Below the pieces are notes generated by a model. It worked only from the letters and a program-made list of their open reading frames with translations, did not search any database and was not told where the DNA came from. DNA of 64,000 bases from Bisporella sp. PMI_857 (taxonomy: Eukaryota > Ascomycota > Leotiomycetes > Helotiales > Helotiaceae): NCBI GenBank assembly GCA_021307315.1, contig JAJSPD010000015.1, positions 434,001 to 498,000 of the forward strand, written 5' to 3'. The translations under genes and the position numbers were made by a program. Shown here piece by piece: positions 34,757-45,431 of this stretch. Position 1 is the stretch's first letter, and each line of letters opens with the position of its first letter.

Positions 34757-34945
34757 TAGCGCCTTGGCCTACTTACGTAAGTCGATTCCTGAGAATGGCA
34801 AAGGAAAGGCTCGCGAGATGCGCCTTTCCCGATCTTAGCCGCCCCGATAAAGGACGCTTGAAAACATCGCAGGTTTTGTTTTCTCACCAAGCAACAACAT
34901 TTTCATCATGCGCTTTTGGTAATATCGTTGCCATCGTTCGCTCAG

Positions 34946-35806
34946 ATGGCTGTAATTATGTTCAGATCGGCAAGACAGACCTTTCTGCGTCAGCCACAAC
35001 TACTTGGACCAAAACTCAACATTCCTAAGCGGCAGAATGCCCATGCCGCTTCAAAACCGAAAGTAGAGACCGACCCCGCCAGAACTGTTCCTGTTGCCAA
35101 CACGGTACCGACTTTGCCCATATGGCAACGACTTGGTCCTCTGTCGAGAGCATTTCAAGCTTATGGAAGAAGTCAGCGCAAACGCCCTTATGTTACGCAG
35201 TTTGTCAGCTCACTGGTTATTTATGTGTTGGGCGATCTATCTGCTCAGAACATAAATGGAGACGAGTATGACCCCGCCAGAACTGTACGGGCTTTGATAA
35301 TCAGCGCGGGATCTTCTATTCCTAGTTTTAAATGGTGAGGTAAATTTATTCAGACATGAAGTATCACTAACAACCATAGGTTCATGTTTTTGAACAACAA
35401 CTTCAACTATTCTTCTAAGATAATATCACTTGCAACGAAGGTCAGCGTGAATCAAATAGTATTCACCCCCATATTCAATACATACTTCTTCGGCATGCAG
35501 TCTTTACTATCCGGTGATACTCTGCCAGAGGTATGGGACCGAATAAAACGAACAGTTCCCACGTCAATGCTGAACAGCTGTAAACTCTGGCCTGCGGTTA
35601 CCGCATTCAGTTTCACATTCATCGAGCCACAATATCGGAGTATTTTTGCTGGTGTTATTGCAATTGGTTGGCAGACATATTTGAGCATGCTGAACCGCCG
35701 AGCTGAGTTACAAGAGCGCCTAGAACGATCTTTGGCTGGTGATGCCAAAATTGTGAGCCAGCAGACAGGGGACGGGCATCGTGAAGCTGAAAAATTAGCA
35801 GCATGA
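34946..35806 (+). CDS. Mpv17/PMP22 family membrane protein (Sym1-like)
   Basis: Small integral membrane protein of the mitochondrial inner or peroxisomal membrane. Exons 34946-35334 and 35380-35806 (intron GTGAGG...TAG splitting a Trp codon) give 816 nt, 271 residues. The first 30 residues are basic and hydroxylated (MFRSARQTFLRQPQLLGPKL), suggesting a mitochondrial presequence. The family core is present: YVTQFVSSLVIYVLGDLSAQ (first helix), then NQIVFTPIFNTYFFGMQ, and the signature region SCKLWPAVTAFSFTFIEPQY with R, ending in IAIGWQTYLSMLN. An in-frame ATG at 34958 is an alternative start. A TIR element sits directly upstream. Yeast Sym1 supports ethanol metabolism under heat; whether this copy does is unknown. 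Confidence 0.9.
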
Positions 35807-37067
35807 TTAACGTACACAAGCGGGAGTTCAATGGATATAGAATTTAGGCAGGGAAAGATTGCATTCAAGGCGTTTCAGGTTGCATATAGATGAGAGACAT
35901 ATATTGAGGGAGGGGAATAACAGGATACCATTATAGGAGAATAGACGAGTCAGCAATACTTAGTTTCTAGGAGGTTGGTATAGAAATGTTGAGCTGCTGT
36001 TCCATTAGATCTACTACCAAAGACTATACAATACAAATATTTTTATCTACACGTAGTTAAAGAAGGTGTTTATGAACGGATATATTCCTTCTGGTAATCT
36101 TGTCGCGCTACTGCACGGTCACTCTGAGAACCCCGCTGATTGGCTGCATGGAGTTGTCACTCGCTATTAGGGTTGCCGGTTTCTTTAAGAGCTGATGATT
36201 CCCCAGGTAATGCTTGATCAATTAATCACTAATTCAATTTCTGTCTTTCCACATATTCATTCCGTAACTTTAGTTCATGCTTTGCGTTTGCTTTGTTCCC
36301 ATTCACATGTGTATATTTCTAATTGAGGGACAGTCATTCCCGCATTCGCCCATATTGAATATGCAGCAGACGGCCTAGTAGCTGTTCCTGTTTCCTGTTT
36401 CTTGCGTTTTGTCGTCGTCTGAGCGGTACACGATTTGACTTTCTAATGTTCGGGATGCATTTGATTCATTCTTTAAGATGGCTAGAATACCTTGGCACTG
36501 TCCAATGGTGATTTCTAAAGAGTGTGATTGACTTATAATATTGAGCTCTTTGCAAAAGTATCCCAGGTATAGCACTGGCGAGCATCAATGGGTTCTTATC
36601 CATACTTATTTTTGTATGCTTAATAGGTACCTCTCTGTATTGTTCAGGGAGGCAGCTAAACTGCCGAAGCTTATAGACCGATGAAGCAATTACCTTTTCA
36701 TTTGCGAGATCAAAAAAGACCATTTCACACCAATCCCAGTGACAAGAGCAACCGGTTCAAAAGCATCTTTACTTCCTCCAACACAGATTTGCAAAACTTT
36801 TGAAAACATCTATTTCAATCTGCATAATCACGTGTCACCATGCAATGATCGTCCCAAGGATAAGGACACAACCCTGCATCTTTTGGCGGCTCCCTGCTGA
36901 ATGATTTCCAGCTCCAAGACCGGACACTTTCTGTTCTAGAACGTATCCTTGATGCTGATGTTTATCCCCGGCTAGAATTCTCACTGATACCTCTGGATTG
37001 CTGGAAGCAGATAGAACAGTGGCACATCCTCGACTTGCTGCATCTTGTCGCACAGGCCGTAACAATC
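35807..37067. other. Intergenic, no gene seen
   Basis: About 1.26 kb between the Mpv17-family stop and the Clr5 gene start. Only short shadow frames. Confidence 0.5.
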
Positions 37068-39259
37068 ATGGACCAAGTATCTGGTACGTCTGGACAGAGA
37101 AACTTACCAGAGTTATCCGCAAAATCTTCTTTGACCCAAAGTGTAGTAGATCTTCCTTATCGAACAGCCGGCCCGCCGCCTAACAGGATTCAGAAGCGTC
37201 AAATCACTGCAGAAGAATGGATAGCATTACGGCCAATTATAGTACGGCTCTATATCGACGAGGGCCGTACTTATGAGCAGGTTGCCACTATCCTGAAGTC
37301 GCGTTATAGCTTCTACCCCACGTGAGTCTGATCTCGCATTATAAAAATAACGCTTGTTAATGGATAGATAGGAAACGGCAGTTTCATCGCAAGGTCCTAG
37401 ACTGGGGCCTAAAGAAGAACACGACTACAGCTGAAAGGAAGAGAATTCTTGAGGCACTCAGCACCCAAGCTATTTCAGAACAAGGACGAGTTGGGACAGT
37501 GAGCCTGAACCCGGAGAAAGTTCTTCGTTGGCGAACGGAGGCAACTGAGAAAAAATCTGGAGAAGCTGAAGATAATGAAGGTTGGCTACCCTTCCTACCC
37601 TCATATAATAAATTTTCATGCATAACTTACATGTATCTATGGCTTAGAGTCCTCATCTCAGGATCTCCCGGCAAATTCTTCCACACCTGTAGCTATGCTT
37701 AATTCTGCAGGTGCTCCAGTTGGGCTGTATAATTTAGATGAAAGCATACGAAACACAAAATCACGCCTACAAAATAGGGACTTTACTGTCTCTACGACTG
37801 CTACGAGCAGGATCCTTCAATACCTATCTATGCAGCCGCGAAGATCTCCTGAGCTGTCGTCTCCATCAGTTTATCAGTTGCCACAGGAGCTGTTCTTCAA
37901 CATTGGCAAGTACTACGATGCGTCCTTTCAAAGCAAAATTTGGGTGCCGAGACCAGACAGAGGATACATCAATATTTACATGGACCTAGAGAACTATAAC
38001 ATAGACAAGATTCTTGGCTCCTGCAATACAGCTGGAATGTTGGTCAAATCCAAGTCGTTTACGGAGGCAAGAAGAGTATTGTCTGCAATGTTTGGCTTGA
38101 TTAAAGACATTATTAAAGCGGAACATCCAGATACACTCAACTACTTCCTTTTAGCTTTCTGGTATATGAAAAGAGACGGACTAGAAGAGGTTATCAAGAT
38201 GCTGCGAAGGCACATAGGCGATATGGCTATCGTCGTGCCAAATAACAATCCTTGGCGAAGAATATGCCAGATTATCGGTGCTCTTGAGCCAGAGCAGTTC
38301 CAAGAAGCGTGGTTCGGGGTGAGAATTCTCTCGTTTATACCCCACACCTCAAATTTTCCTTGGTCTTACTAAAACCAATATTTTAAGTATCTCTCTTTTC
38401 TTTATCAGTGCATTGGTTTGGGTCAAGACTTATTGGCTCTGCGGGTCATATGTTATTTCATTTCTGCTAGTTGTGTTCAAGTGGCTATCTATTAATCGCA
38501 TTGCTTCACATAGTCATGGACGGCGATCATAGACGCCCTGTATCGCAACCTAGGGCCACTTCACGAAACCACCATCTCGGCAATCGTCGACCGAGCCCGG
38601 CTCAGTGATCTACAAACTCAAGAACTCGTTCTCCGTGAGCTCCTCGCAAGTTGCGAACAAGCAGGTAGCGCAGCTGTTCAGATATTCAGCGTCATGGGTT
38701 CGTCTTAATTTCTTACAAGAATGTTGATTGCAATTTGAACCTTAGGCTGGGAGCTCAAGGGCCTCCAGGAGGCAAGGTAAGGCAAGGATGTTACCCTACC
38801 TATATGGCTCCTAAGAAAAGCTCTTAAACTCCCAGTTGTTACATGGAAAGATAAGAAACCAAAGGCAACGGTCCTAATTCAAGGATAGGTCCTCTATCGC
38901 GAACTTTACGAGAACAAGGCAAGTTCGAGGAGTCTGAGATAGTTGCGTTGAACTTCCTGGCTCGTGCTTGGGTTGAGGGAGATGACACTGATCGCATTAA
39001 TGCTCTTCAGTTCTGTGCAGAAGCACAGGTTTGCCTCGGTAAGTATGATCTAGCGGAGAAGAGTCAACGAGAAGCGGCGGTTATTTGTGCCGCCGAAGGA
39101 GCGGACGACTCTCCCACATTCGTCATACGGCTCTTAACCAAACTGGAAACTTGGATGCGGGGGTGGCCCGGGAGAGAGGCAGATGCAGATGTTCTGAAGG
39201 CGGAAATCAATGGGCTGATTGAGCCTGATGAAACTGATATAGAGGTGGGCATTGCCTGA
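37068..39259 (+). CDS. Clr5-domain protein
   Basis: Fungal nuclear-type protein with an N-terminal Clr5 domain. Residues about 40-100 read EEWIALRPIIVRLYIDEGRT, then YEQVATILKSRYSFYPT, spliced to RQFHRKVLDWGLKKN, the defining [W-G-L-x-K] end. After a Ser/Thr-rich linker comes a long helical region, weakly TPR-like (EARRVLSAMFGLIKDIIKAE; AEAQVCLGKYDLAEKSQREA). Modelled exons: 37068-37321, 37372-37580, 37648-38318, 38514-38697, 38746-38776 and 38884-39259; together 1725 nt, 574 residues, in frame. The 195-nt third intron and the last acceptor (TTCAAG) are the least certain parts. Clr5 proteins are numerous in filamentous fungi; functions are mostly unknown. The first exons and domain are secure, the 3' half structure provisional. 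Confidence 0.8.
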
Positions 39260-39719
39260 TGATGAGATGTATCGTTCTCTATGGCATAGCAGGCGAGAAA
39301 GAAACAATACAATATAGTTCAGGACAAGATATAGCCCACATTGGTAGAGGTGAATAGAGGAGCCGTTTTCGTGACTGGTACCACCTACACAACCTCTTTC
39401 GCGCTTTCATCCATCATGTATCTCCACATGAGCAGACAGGCTCATCTTCTAGCGGCTGTCTACCACTATTGCAGAGCAATTGCTTTCGGCGGCCTGTCGT
39501 CTGAAAGGTTCATGACAGGTTGGATTTATTTTTAGCACAGATAATCCCTGACAGGGCTTACATTCCACTCTTGCTCAAGCCCCGACATGCGTATAAAGTA
39601 AAGTGCGCAGTCCGCGTTGTTGCCTAACACAAGTTGTTTCCCTTCCATTGTCATATCTTGTTCTGAATTGTCAAAAACTCATACTTTTGGATATTCACAC
39701 AGGCATCCTCAGTGCAAAA
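39260..39719. other. Intergenic, no gene seen
   Basis: About 460 bp between the Clr5 gene stop and the GFA gene start, tandem orientation. No supported ORF; presumably holds the GFA promoter. Confidence 0.5.
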
Positions 39720-40722
39720 ATGTCTACTTCCACTGCCGAAGAAGCAAGCTCAAAGCTACAAACTTACCATGGAAACTGCCACTGTGGTTCCTTCAAATTT
39801 AAAGTGGATCTCCCTGAATTGAGAGAAGTTAGTGAATGCAATTGCAGTATTTGTTTCAGAAAAGGGTATAAATGGCTGTTCCCCAAGGAAAGCCCCGTGA
39901 TTGTCGAAAGAGGCGAAGGCACACTCAAAGAGTACACTTTTGGAAGTGAAACTATGTCACACAAATTTTGTCCAAAATGTGGAACTCCAGTTTTGGCCCA
40001 GAGAAAGGGTCTTCCTGCCGGGAAAGGGATAGGTTTGAACGTAAGTTGATCTTCATGAGGGTGAGAATAAATTTGACTTTATGTTCAAACAGGCTCGGAG
40101 CCTCATGGATGTTGACCTCTGGTCCTTGAAAGTAAATCAGTAGGTTCTAATTAAATTATTGTCTTAAAGTTCGAATAATGACATTGAGTTTAGATCTGAC
40201 GGTGCTGCGCGTGATCCGCAATACCAACCGCACCGATTTACAGGCGAAAATCCTGTCCCGACCATAGAAATCGAGAACCCAAAACTCTACACCGGCTCTT
40301 GCCACTGCGGCGCTCACACCTTAGCATTCATAACCAATGGTGCGCTTCCTGGTGGCAAAGAGTATATCCAGGAATGCGACTGCAGTATCTGTGCCCGAAA
40401 CGGCACAATCCTCATCTATCTCCACCCCAGCCAAGTTTCCATTACAGACGAGGAAAAGCTTGCCCTTTATTCCTTTGGGCGCAAGTTTCAGACGCATAAC
40501 TTTTGTGCTACGTGTGGTGTTGCGATTTGGCTGGCAAAATTGGATATTGGGGAGGAGCGGTGGAAGGAGGAGCATCCGAATGTGCCGTATGAGCGGCATC
40601 TTACATCTAGACCGTTGAATCTGAGGCTGCTCGATGGGGTAGAGTGGAAGGAGATTGAGGTAAAGAAGGGGAATTGGAGTAAATTTGGGAACAAATATGT
40701 TTGTCCCGAACCAGCCGAGTGA
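39720..40722 (+). CDS. Tandem GFA (CENP-V/GFA) domain protein
   Basis: Predicted zinc-binding protein of 297 residues with two GFA folds. Exons 39720-40040, 40093-40131 and 40189-40722 sum to 894 nt. Domain 1 (residues about 15-110) has GNCHCGSFKFKVDLPE, then ECNCSICFRKGY and FCPKCGTPVLA. Domain 2 (about 145-240) has GSCHCGAHTLAF, then ECDCSICARNG and FCATCGVAIWL. Both complete Cys sets (CxC, CxxC, CxxC) are retained. Related bacterial proteins act as glutathione-dependent formaldehyde-activating enzymes, but most eukaryotic members have unproven roles. The last intron uses a TTGAG acceptor, the only one keeping the frame. It is convergent with the HRQ-family gene 200 bp downstream. Confidence 0.9.
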
Positions 40723-40925
40723 TTGGTGACTCCGAGCCTCAGGAAATCTACCTAAAAAATAAAGTTGTGGTTTCAGTTCCTGGACAGGGATGCTAACAAT
40801 CGTTGTACAATTCACCCAAGGAGATTTTCGTATTACTTGAACGCTTTCTGTGGAAGAGTGTATTTCTTCATACACACTGTATTCGGTACGGCGGTGGTGG
40901 AACACGCGATGCTTTTCTTGAGGTT

Positions 40926-42419
40926 CTAAAAGGGATAAGCTCTAACCTCCTCTTCCTTCTCAAGATCCAATCCGGCATCAATCTGCTCCTGATGCTTTCT
41001 GTCTAGATACTCTAGCAGCACATCCCCGTACAACTCTTTTCCCTTATACCTGCTAACATCGGATCCCCAACTCCTTACCGCGCTTGCCAACCTTCCAGGT
41101 ACATACAGCTCCTCGCAGATTTTAGTGATAGGTTCGAAATAAGTCCTAATAGTGAACACCACGCCACCACTTCGGGGGAGTCTCCTTAAGCTCTGGCGCT
41201 CGGAGCGGAAGTAATGGTGTTCGATAGCTTTGTTTTTCTCAGCTGAAAACCAGCCAACGGTGCCCTCGGGCCCATCTTCATCGCCTATACTACTGGACCA
41301 GGGGAGGGAGTCATCAACTTGGATGAAATAGTTATTCTTTATCATTCAGCTAGGTTCCTTGGTCTCTATGGGATCGGAAAATCAAGCGAAACTTACGCGT
41401 TGCACCGGTCCGTTCGGCTGTACCCTCCGAAAGAAGTTCATCATCCCCTTCTCCAACTTCTCCTTAAATCCTGGCACGTCACCACTAGTATGGATCTCGC
41501 TCAACGGCATGCCAAGCTTATCCTCCAGTCTCCAGAACCCCGCGAGTAGGATTGCACCTGCAAGTAAATAATACTGCCCATCTTCTTTCTCGAACATGAT
41601 GGCCAGATCATCCTGCACTAGACGTGCGCACATCTGCATGGGGTCTTCGACTAATGGTCGCTCGATAATGTTGAAAGACTCTCTAGTCACAACGTTGTCA
41701 ATACCAACGGGTGTCCTCTGATACAGTGATGGGTAACGCTGAGGAAGAAAGTCGCAAAGCTCTTCAAGAAGCTCAACTGCGCCGTCGAATGCAGACGGAT
41801 CAGTATAACAGCACTTTGAGCCACGCTCTGCGATGCGCTGTGCCTTATCGGCGTGATACTTTAAGTAATGATTGTCCAGCTCTGTCTTATATTAATGTGG
41901 GAGAAATACTCTGTAGAAACGAGAAAGATACCTATCCAGTCGTCCCACGAGGTCATGTTGCGTAGGCCCATGGTAATATGGTATGTCCCGTACCTGAAAG
42001 GACGATAGGCTTTTGGCTCTGAGGTGTATACATCCCAATTAGGAGCTGGTGATGCTGCTGGGCGTTTAAAGTCCACCGGTTCCCATACTGGCACATTATT
42101 AGCCGAGAATCGAAAAATATGAAGAAGGAAAAATATGAAGAAGGAACTGACCTCCCGGCTTTCTTAATGGGGCTTTGAAGCTCCTCGTAGAAGGTGCGAG
42201 TTTCTCGAGCTGAGGAGTGGGCGGTACTTCTATTCTAGATCTTCTTAATCTGAGATAACTATACCCTCGGAATAAGAGCCATGTCAGGACAACGGATGAA
42301 AATGATCCATATAGCAGAAATTTAGAATGCTCGATTGTTGTCTGAACTATCAGCGAGGATTTGGTCTCCTCAAAAATCTGATTAGCAAATTCGCCACATT
42401 TATGAAGATTTCTGCTCAT
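40926..42419 (-). CDS. HRQ/DUF3445 family protein (heme-dependent oxidative N-demethylase-like)
   Basis: 439-residue protein; exons 42152-42419, 41932-42087, 41397-41881 and 40926-41336 (1320 nt). The N-terminus has one hydrophobic membrane segment (FLLYGSFSSVVLTWLLFRGY, about residues 35-55), so it is probably membrane-anchored. The family core begins YHITMGLRNMTSWDDWI, continues with AGFWRLEDKLGMPLSEIH and ends with HYFRSERQSLRRLPRSGGVV and FTIRTYFEPI. These match the family DUF3445, whose bacterial members include the alpha subunit of a heme-dependent oxidative N-demethylase. The substrate in fungi is unknown. All introns are about 50-65 nt and in phase. The ATG at 42419 is the first in frame and gives the anchor. 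Confidence 0.88.
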
Positions 42420-43151
42420 TTTCTGGCTTGAGAGAAGATGAAACTAGAGCATTAAGTCAGGAAATGTCTTTTCTGCAAATGAGCATCGAATTTTACGCAC
42501 GTTTGTACCACGAAAAGATATTTATCTAATTTTCATCCCCAGCCATAGATATAGAACATACGATGATCGATAAGAGCAACAAACATCCAAAACTGCGGGG
42601 TTCATTATTATACCCCACCATCGCAATATGTCAGAGACCTTGGTAGGATCTCCCTCCCACACTTGGGGATTTTATATCCCGATTAGGCGTAGGAAAACTC
42701 TTATCAACCACTCACATTGCCACAGCATCGGCATTCTGCAACCGGCAATAAAGTACAAAACACTGGAATCTGAAGACGGAAGCGGTGAAGTCATGTGTTT
42801 CTCCATCCCTATTGATTTCAATATATCATATATCGAATCTAGAGATGATAAAAGTAGGCTATTAACACGTGACTGACAAATTGGGGTGTATGACACCCCT
42901 TGTTAAGCGACAATCTTCTATGTATAACTCAGCCAGCAAGAAGTATTGCACTTATTAAACCTCCGCTCTTGTCAGTATTATCATACTCGCCCTTTGAAGA
43001 CGAAGAGTCGTTGGGAGGAATGTATGGACATGTCCTATCAGGTACGTCTTTGAATCACGACCGTCTCTTTTGTGCCTTGAACACGATAGTATTTCTACTG
43101 CACAATAAGTGTACCATTTTGTGAAGTTTCATTTACATCTATATCGTATTT
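42420..43151. other. Intergenic, no gene seen
   Basis: About 730 bp between the HRQ-family start and the Naf1 stop, tandem on the minus strand. Short shadow frames only. Confidence 0.5.
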
Positions 43152-45083
43152 TCAGCGACTCGGGCCTCCAGGTGGATTCGGTTGCTGATTGGGATAATTT
43201 TGTTGATTTTGCTGGCTCGGTGCAGCCAGTTGACCAGCCGGGAAGAAATTTGGATTGATATACGCTCCTGTGAATGCATTCAACGGGAGTGGTGGTGGTG
43301 GAGGGTATGTTTGTGCTGGGCTAGGAAACCCATTGCCAGATTGCCCAGGGTATGGTGGTAGTTGCCACATCTGGGTCTGTTGTGCTGAGTATGAAGTCAA
43401 ATTTCCTGCTCCAGATGATGAAGTAGTAGGCGCTATATGTTGTGTCCACTGACCAAATTGCGATGCAGAAGGCTGCTGTGGACTGTAGGTCGGTGCTGAT
43501 TGATTGGCTTGTCCTGGATAACCATGATTCTGCGAAGACGGCGGATTGATTCTATTTGAGTAGTTTCCCTGCAATTGAAAGTTGCCGCCTCCTCGGCGGT
43601 TTTCATAGCCGCCTCTGCCGCGTCCGCGATCACCTCCTCTACCTCTGCTGTACTCACTTCCTCTGCCGTTGAATCGCCCGCCTCGGCCACCATTCCACCC
43701 CTGCTTATCGTTACCTGTATTAGAGTCCCAGCCTCCAGTATCTCTACCCGCACCATTCTGAAAGCCTACAGGGCGTTGCAAAGGTGTATAACCATCTGTA
43801 TCTGTATCATCATAATTCAGCTCCGACTTACCAGCAGAAGTGCGGCCTTGCTGCGAATTGTACCCGCTACGGCCAGCACCGTCTTGCCTAGATTTGCCAC
43901 CTCGCATCCTATCCTTATTCTTTTCCCTATTCTTCTCCTTCTGTCGGGCTTTGAATGCTCTTTCTTCCTCATCGTCGGAAAACTCCATTTCTTTGTCATC
44001 GACTTCCTCGTCGTGGATATTCGACGCATCCGTTCCCTTGAACCTTCGTAGGTCATTAGGAAAGACATATTTGGCATGCAGCTCAGAATAGAACACCAAA
44101 GTTCCCTTGGATAACCCGGCCTTGGTAACTTCTGCGGCATCTTTGAAGCGCATGGTATAGAATGGTTGTGGAACTGGGCCAAAGACATCCGAAATTGCTG
44201 CAATGACGATCCGATCCTGTGAACATAGCACCGATCCAGTATCCAGTCGCGGAACTTCCCCCGACTCTCCAGCTTTAATAGTCACCGTTGTGACAGGACC
44301 TTCCACAATGGTCAAGACCTCACCTAGCTCATGTATCTTCATCTCAGGTGTAATTGTAACATCTGGCTTAGGCAGAACTTCTTCGTCTAATTCGTTCTTG
44401 GTTTGCATTGGTTCCTTGAAGCCCTTCATGCTTAGACCTTCATCATCTGAGCCGCCTTCATCCATAAGAATCCTAGCTTGCTCTGCCACGGTTAGGCGCT
44501 TGAAGGAATCGTCGCCTTCTTCGCTATCATCGTCAGAAGAATCAGAGTCACTAGAGGAGTCGGATGATGACAATGGATCAGAATCTTCCTCCCACTCTGG
44601 ATGCTCAGATTCCACGGCTGGGGTTTCATTCTGAGGGAACGCTGCAACACCAACAGTAGATAAATCAGCTTGAGGATGCTCATCAGAAGCCTGCGTCTCC
44701 ATCAATGATAAATCGAGTTGTAGGGGAGTGTTCTCGGATACCGTCGCCTGCACAGCAGAAGCCAGCTCCCCTACAATTGGCGCACCAGATTGCAGGGAGA
44801 TATGCTCAAATGTCGTTGCCGGCACATGAGGTACTTGTACATCCGTCATTGGCAGATCAGATTTCTGGAGAACGCTTTCAGATGCGATTTCTTGCTCTGC
44901 AGGTGCTGCTTGGACTAATTGATCGAGCTGAGATAATTCAGTGGGCATTTCTGAGTCTCCATGCTGGATTTCTTCAATTAGAGGAGGGTCTAGGTTATTT
45001 AAAAGAGCTTCCAAAGCATGAGTGATCGGAGGAGGGCTGCTGGTCGTAATCGGATTATGTTGTCCATCCCCAGGTGTACCCAT
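43152..45083 (-). CDS. NAF1: H/ACA ribonucleoprotein assembly factor Naf1
   Basis: Nuclear chaperone that binds Cbf5/dyskerin during H/ACA snoRNP assembly and is later replaced by Gar1. Single exon, 643 residues from the ATG at 45083 (an upstream TTG in frame is ignored). Residues 1-240 are acidic and low-complexity (SDSSSDSDSSDDDSEEGDD). The Naf1/Gar1-like beta-barrel spans about 247-350: KIHELGEVLTIVEGPVTTV, then LCSQDRIVIAAISDVFGPV and FYTMRFKDAAE. An acidic DDKEMEFSDDEEE strip, an RGG-rich region (GGRFNGRG, GRGGDRGRGRGG) and a Gln/Pro/Gly tail follow. Order and domain limits match fungal Naf1. It shares a 348-bp divergent promoter with Alg9. Confidence 0.93.
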   Translation of the reverse strand: MGTPGDGQHNPITTSSPPPITHALEALLNNLDPPLIEEIQHGDSEMPTELSQLDQLVQAAPAEQEIASESVLQKSDLPMTDVQVPHVPATTFEHISLQSGAPIVGELASAVQATVSENTPLQLDLSLMETQASDEHPQADLSTVGVAAFPQNETPAVESEHPEWEEDSDPLSSSDSSSDSDSSDDDSEEGDDSFKRLTVAEQARILMDEGGSDDEGLSMKGFKEPMQTKNELDEEVLPKPDVTITPEMKIHELGEVLTIVEGPVTTVTIKAGESGEVPRLDTGSVLCSQDRIVIAAISDVFGPVPQPFYTMRFKDAAEVTKAGLSKGTLVFYSELHAKYVFPNDLRRFKGTDASNIHDEEVDDKEMEFSDDEEERAFKARQKEKNREKNKDRMRGGKSRQDGAGRSGYNSQQGRTSAGKSELNYDDTDTDGYTPLQRPVGFQNGAGRDTGGWDSNTGNDKQGWNGGRGGRFNGRGSEYSRGRGGDRGRGRGGYENRRGGGNFQLQGNYSNRINPPSSQNHGYPGQANQSAPTYSPQQPSASQFGQWTQHIAPTTSSSGAGNLTSYSAQQTQMWQLPPYPGQSGNGFPSPAQTYPPPPPLPLNAFTGAYINPNFFPAGQLAAPSQQNQQNYPNQQPNPPGGPSR

Positions 45084-45431
45084 TATTGTATATTCCAACT
45101 TGTATATTAAGCCCGATATACCGTCTTTATTTTCCTAGCGTGCCTAATAATAGTGGCTGGCGCACGTGGAAATGCTTTGAAGTAACTGCGAAATGACTAT
45201 CTTTCGATTTATTTTCTTGAGAAAATGTTTTTGATAAATTCTAATGCAGGCAGAATAAGCTCAGACCGCCTCAGAATCTCGACCGCCTGCCCTTCCTAGC
45301 GACAGATGTATATTTATCGCAGCAGCTAAAGCCACTCCACGGCAAGGCTCTACTGTGAATAGCCTCGTCATGGCTAGCCGGGAAATAGCTTCTTCGTTGT
45401 CCTTCATCCTTTGCTCCAACGTAAAGAAGTC
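45084..45431. promoter_or_regulatory. Bidirectional intergenic region Naf1/Alg9
   Basis: 348 bp between the two divergent start codons. It contains a GCACGTGG word (E-box/CACGTG) near 45163. No specific factor site can be assigned. Both neighbours are housekeeping genes, so a shared constitutive promoter is likely. Confidence 0.4.

Noticed and set aside
43575..44051. 158-codon plus-strand ORF antisense to Naf1
   Set aside because: Shadow of the low-complexity, RGG-rich coding region of Naf1.
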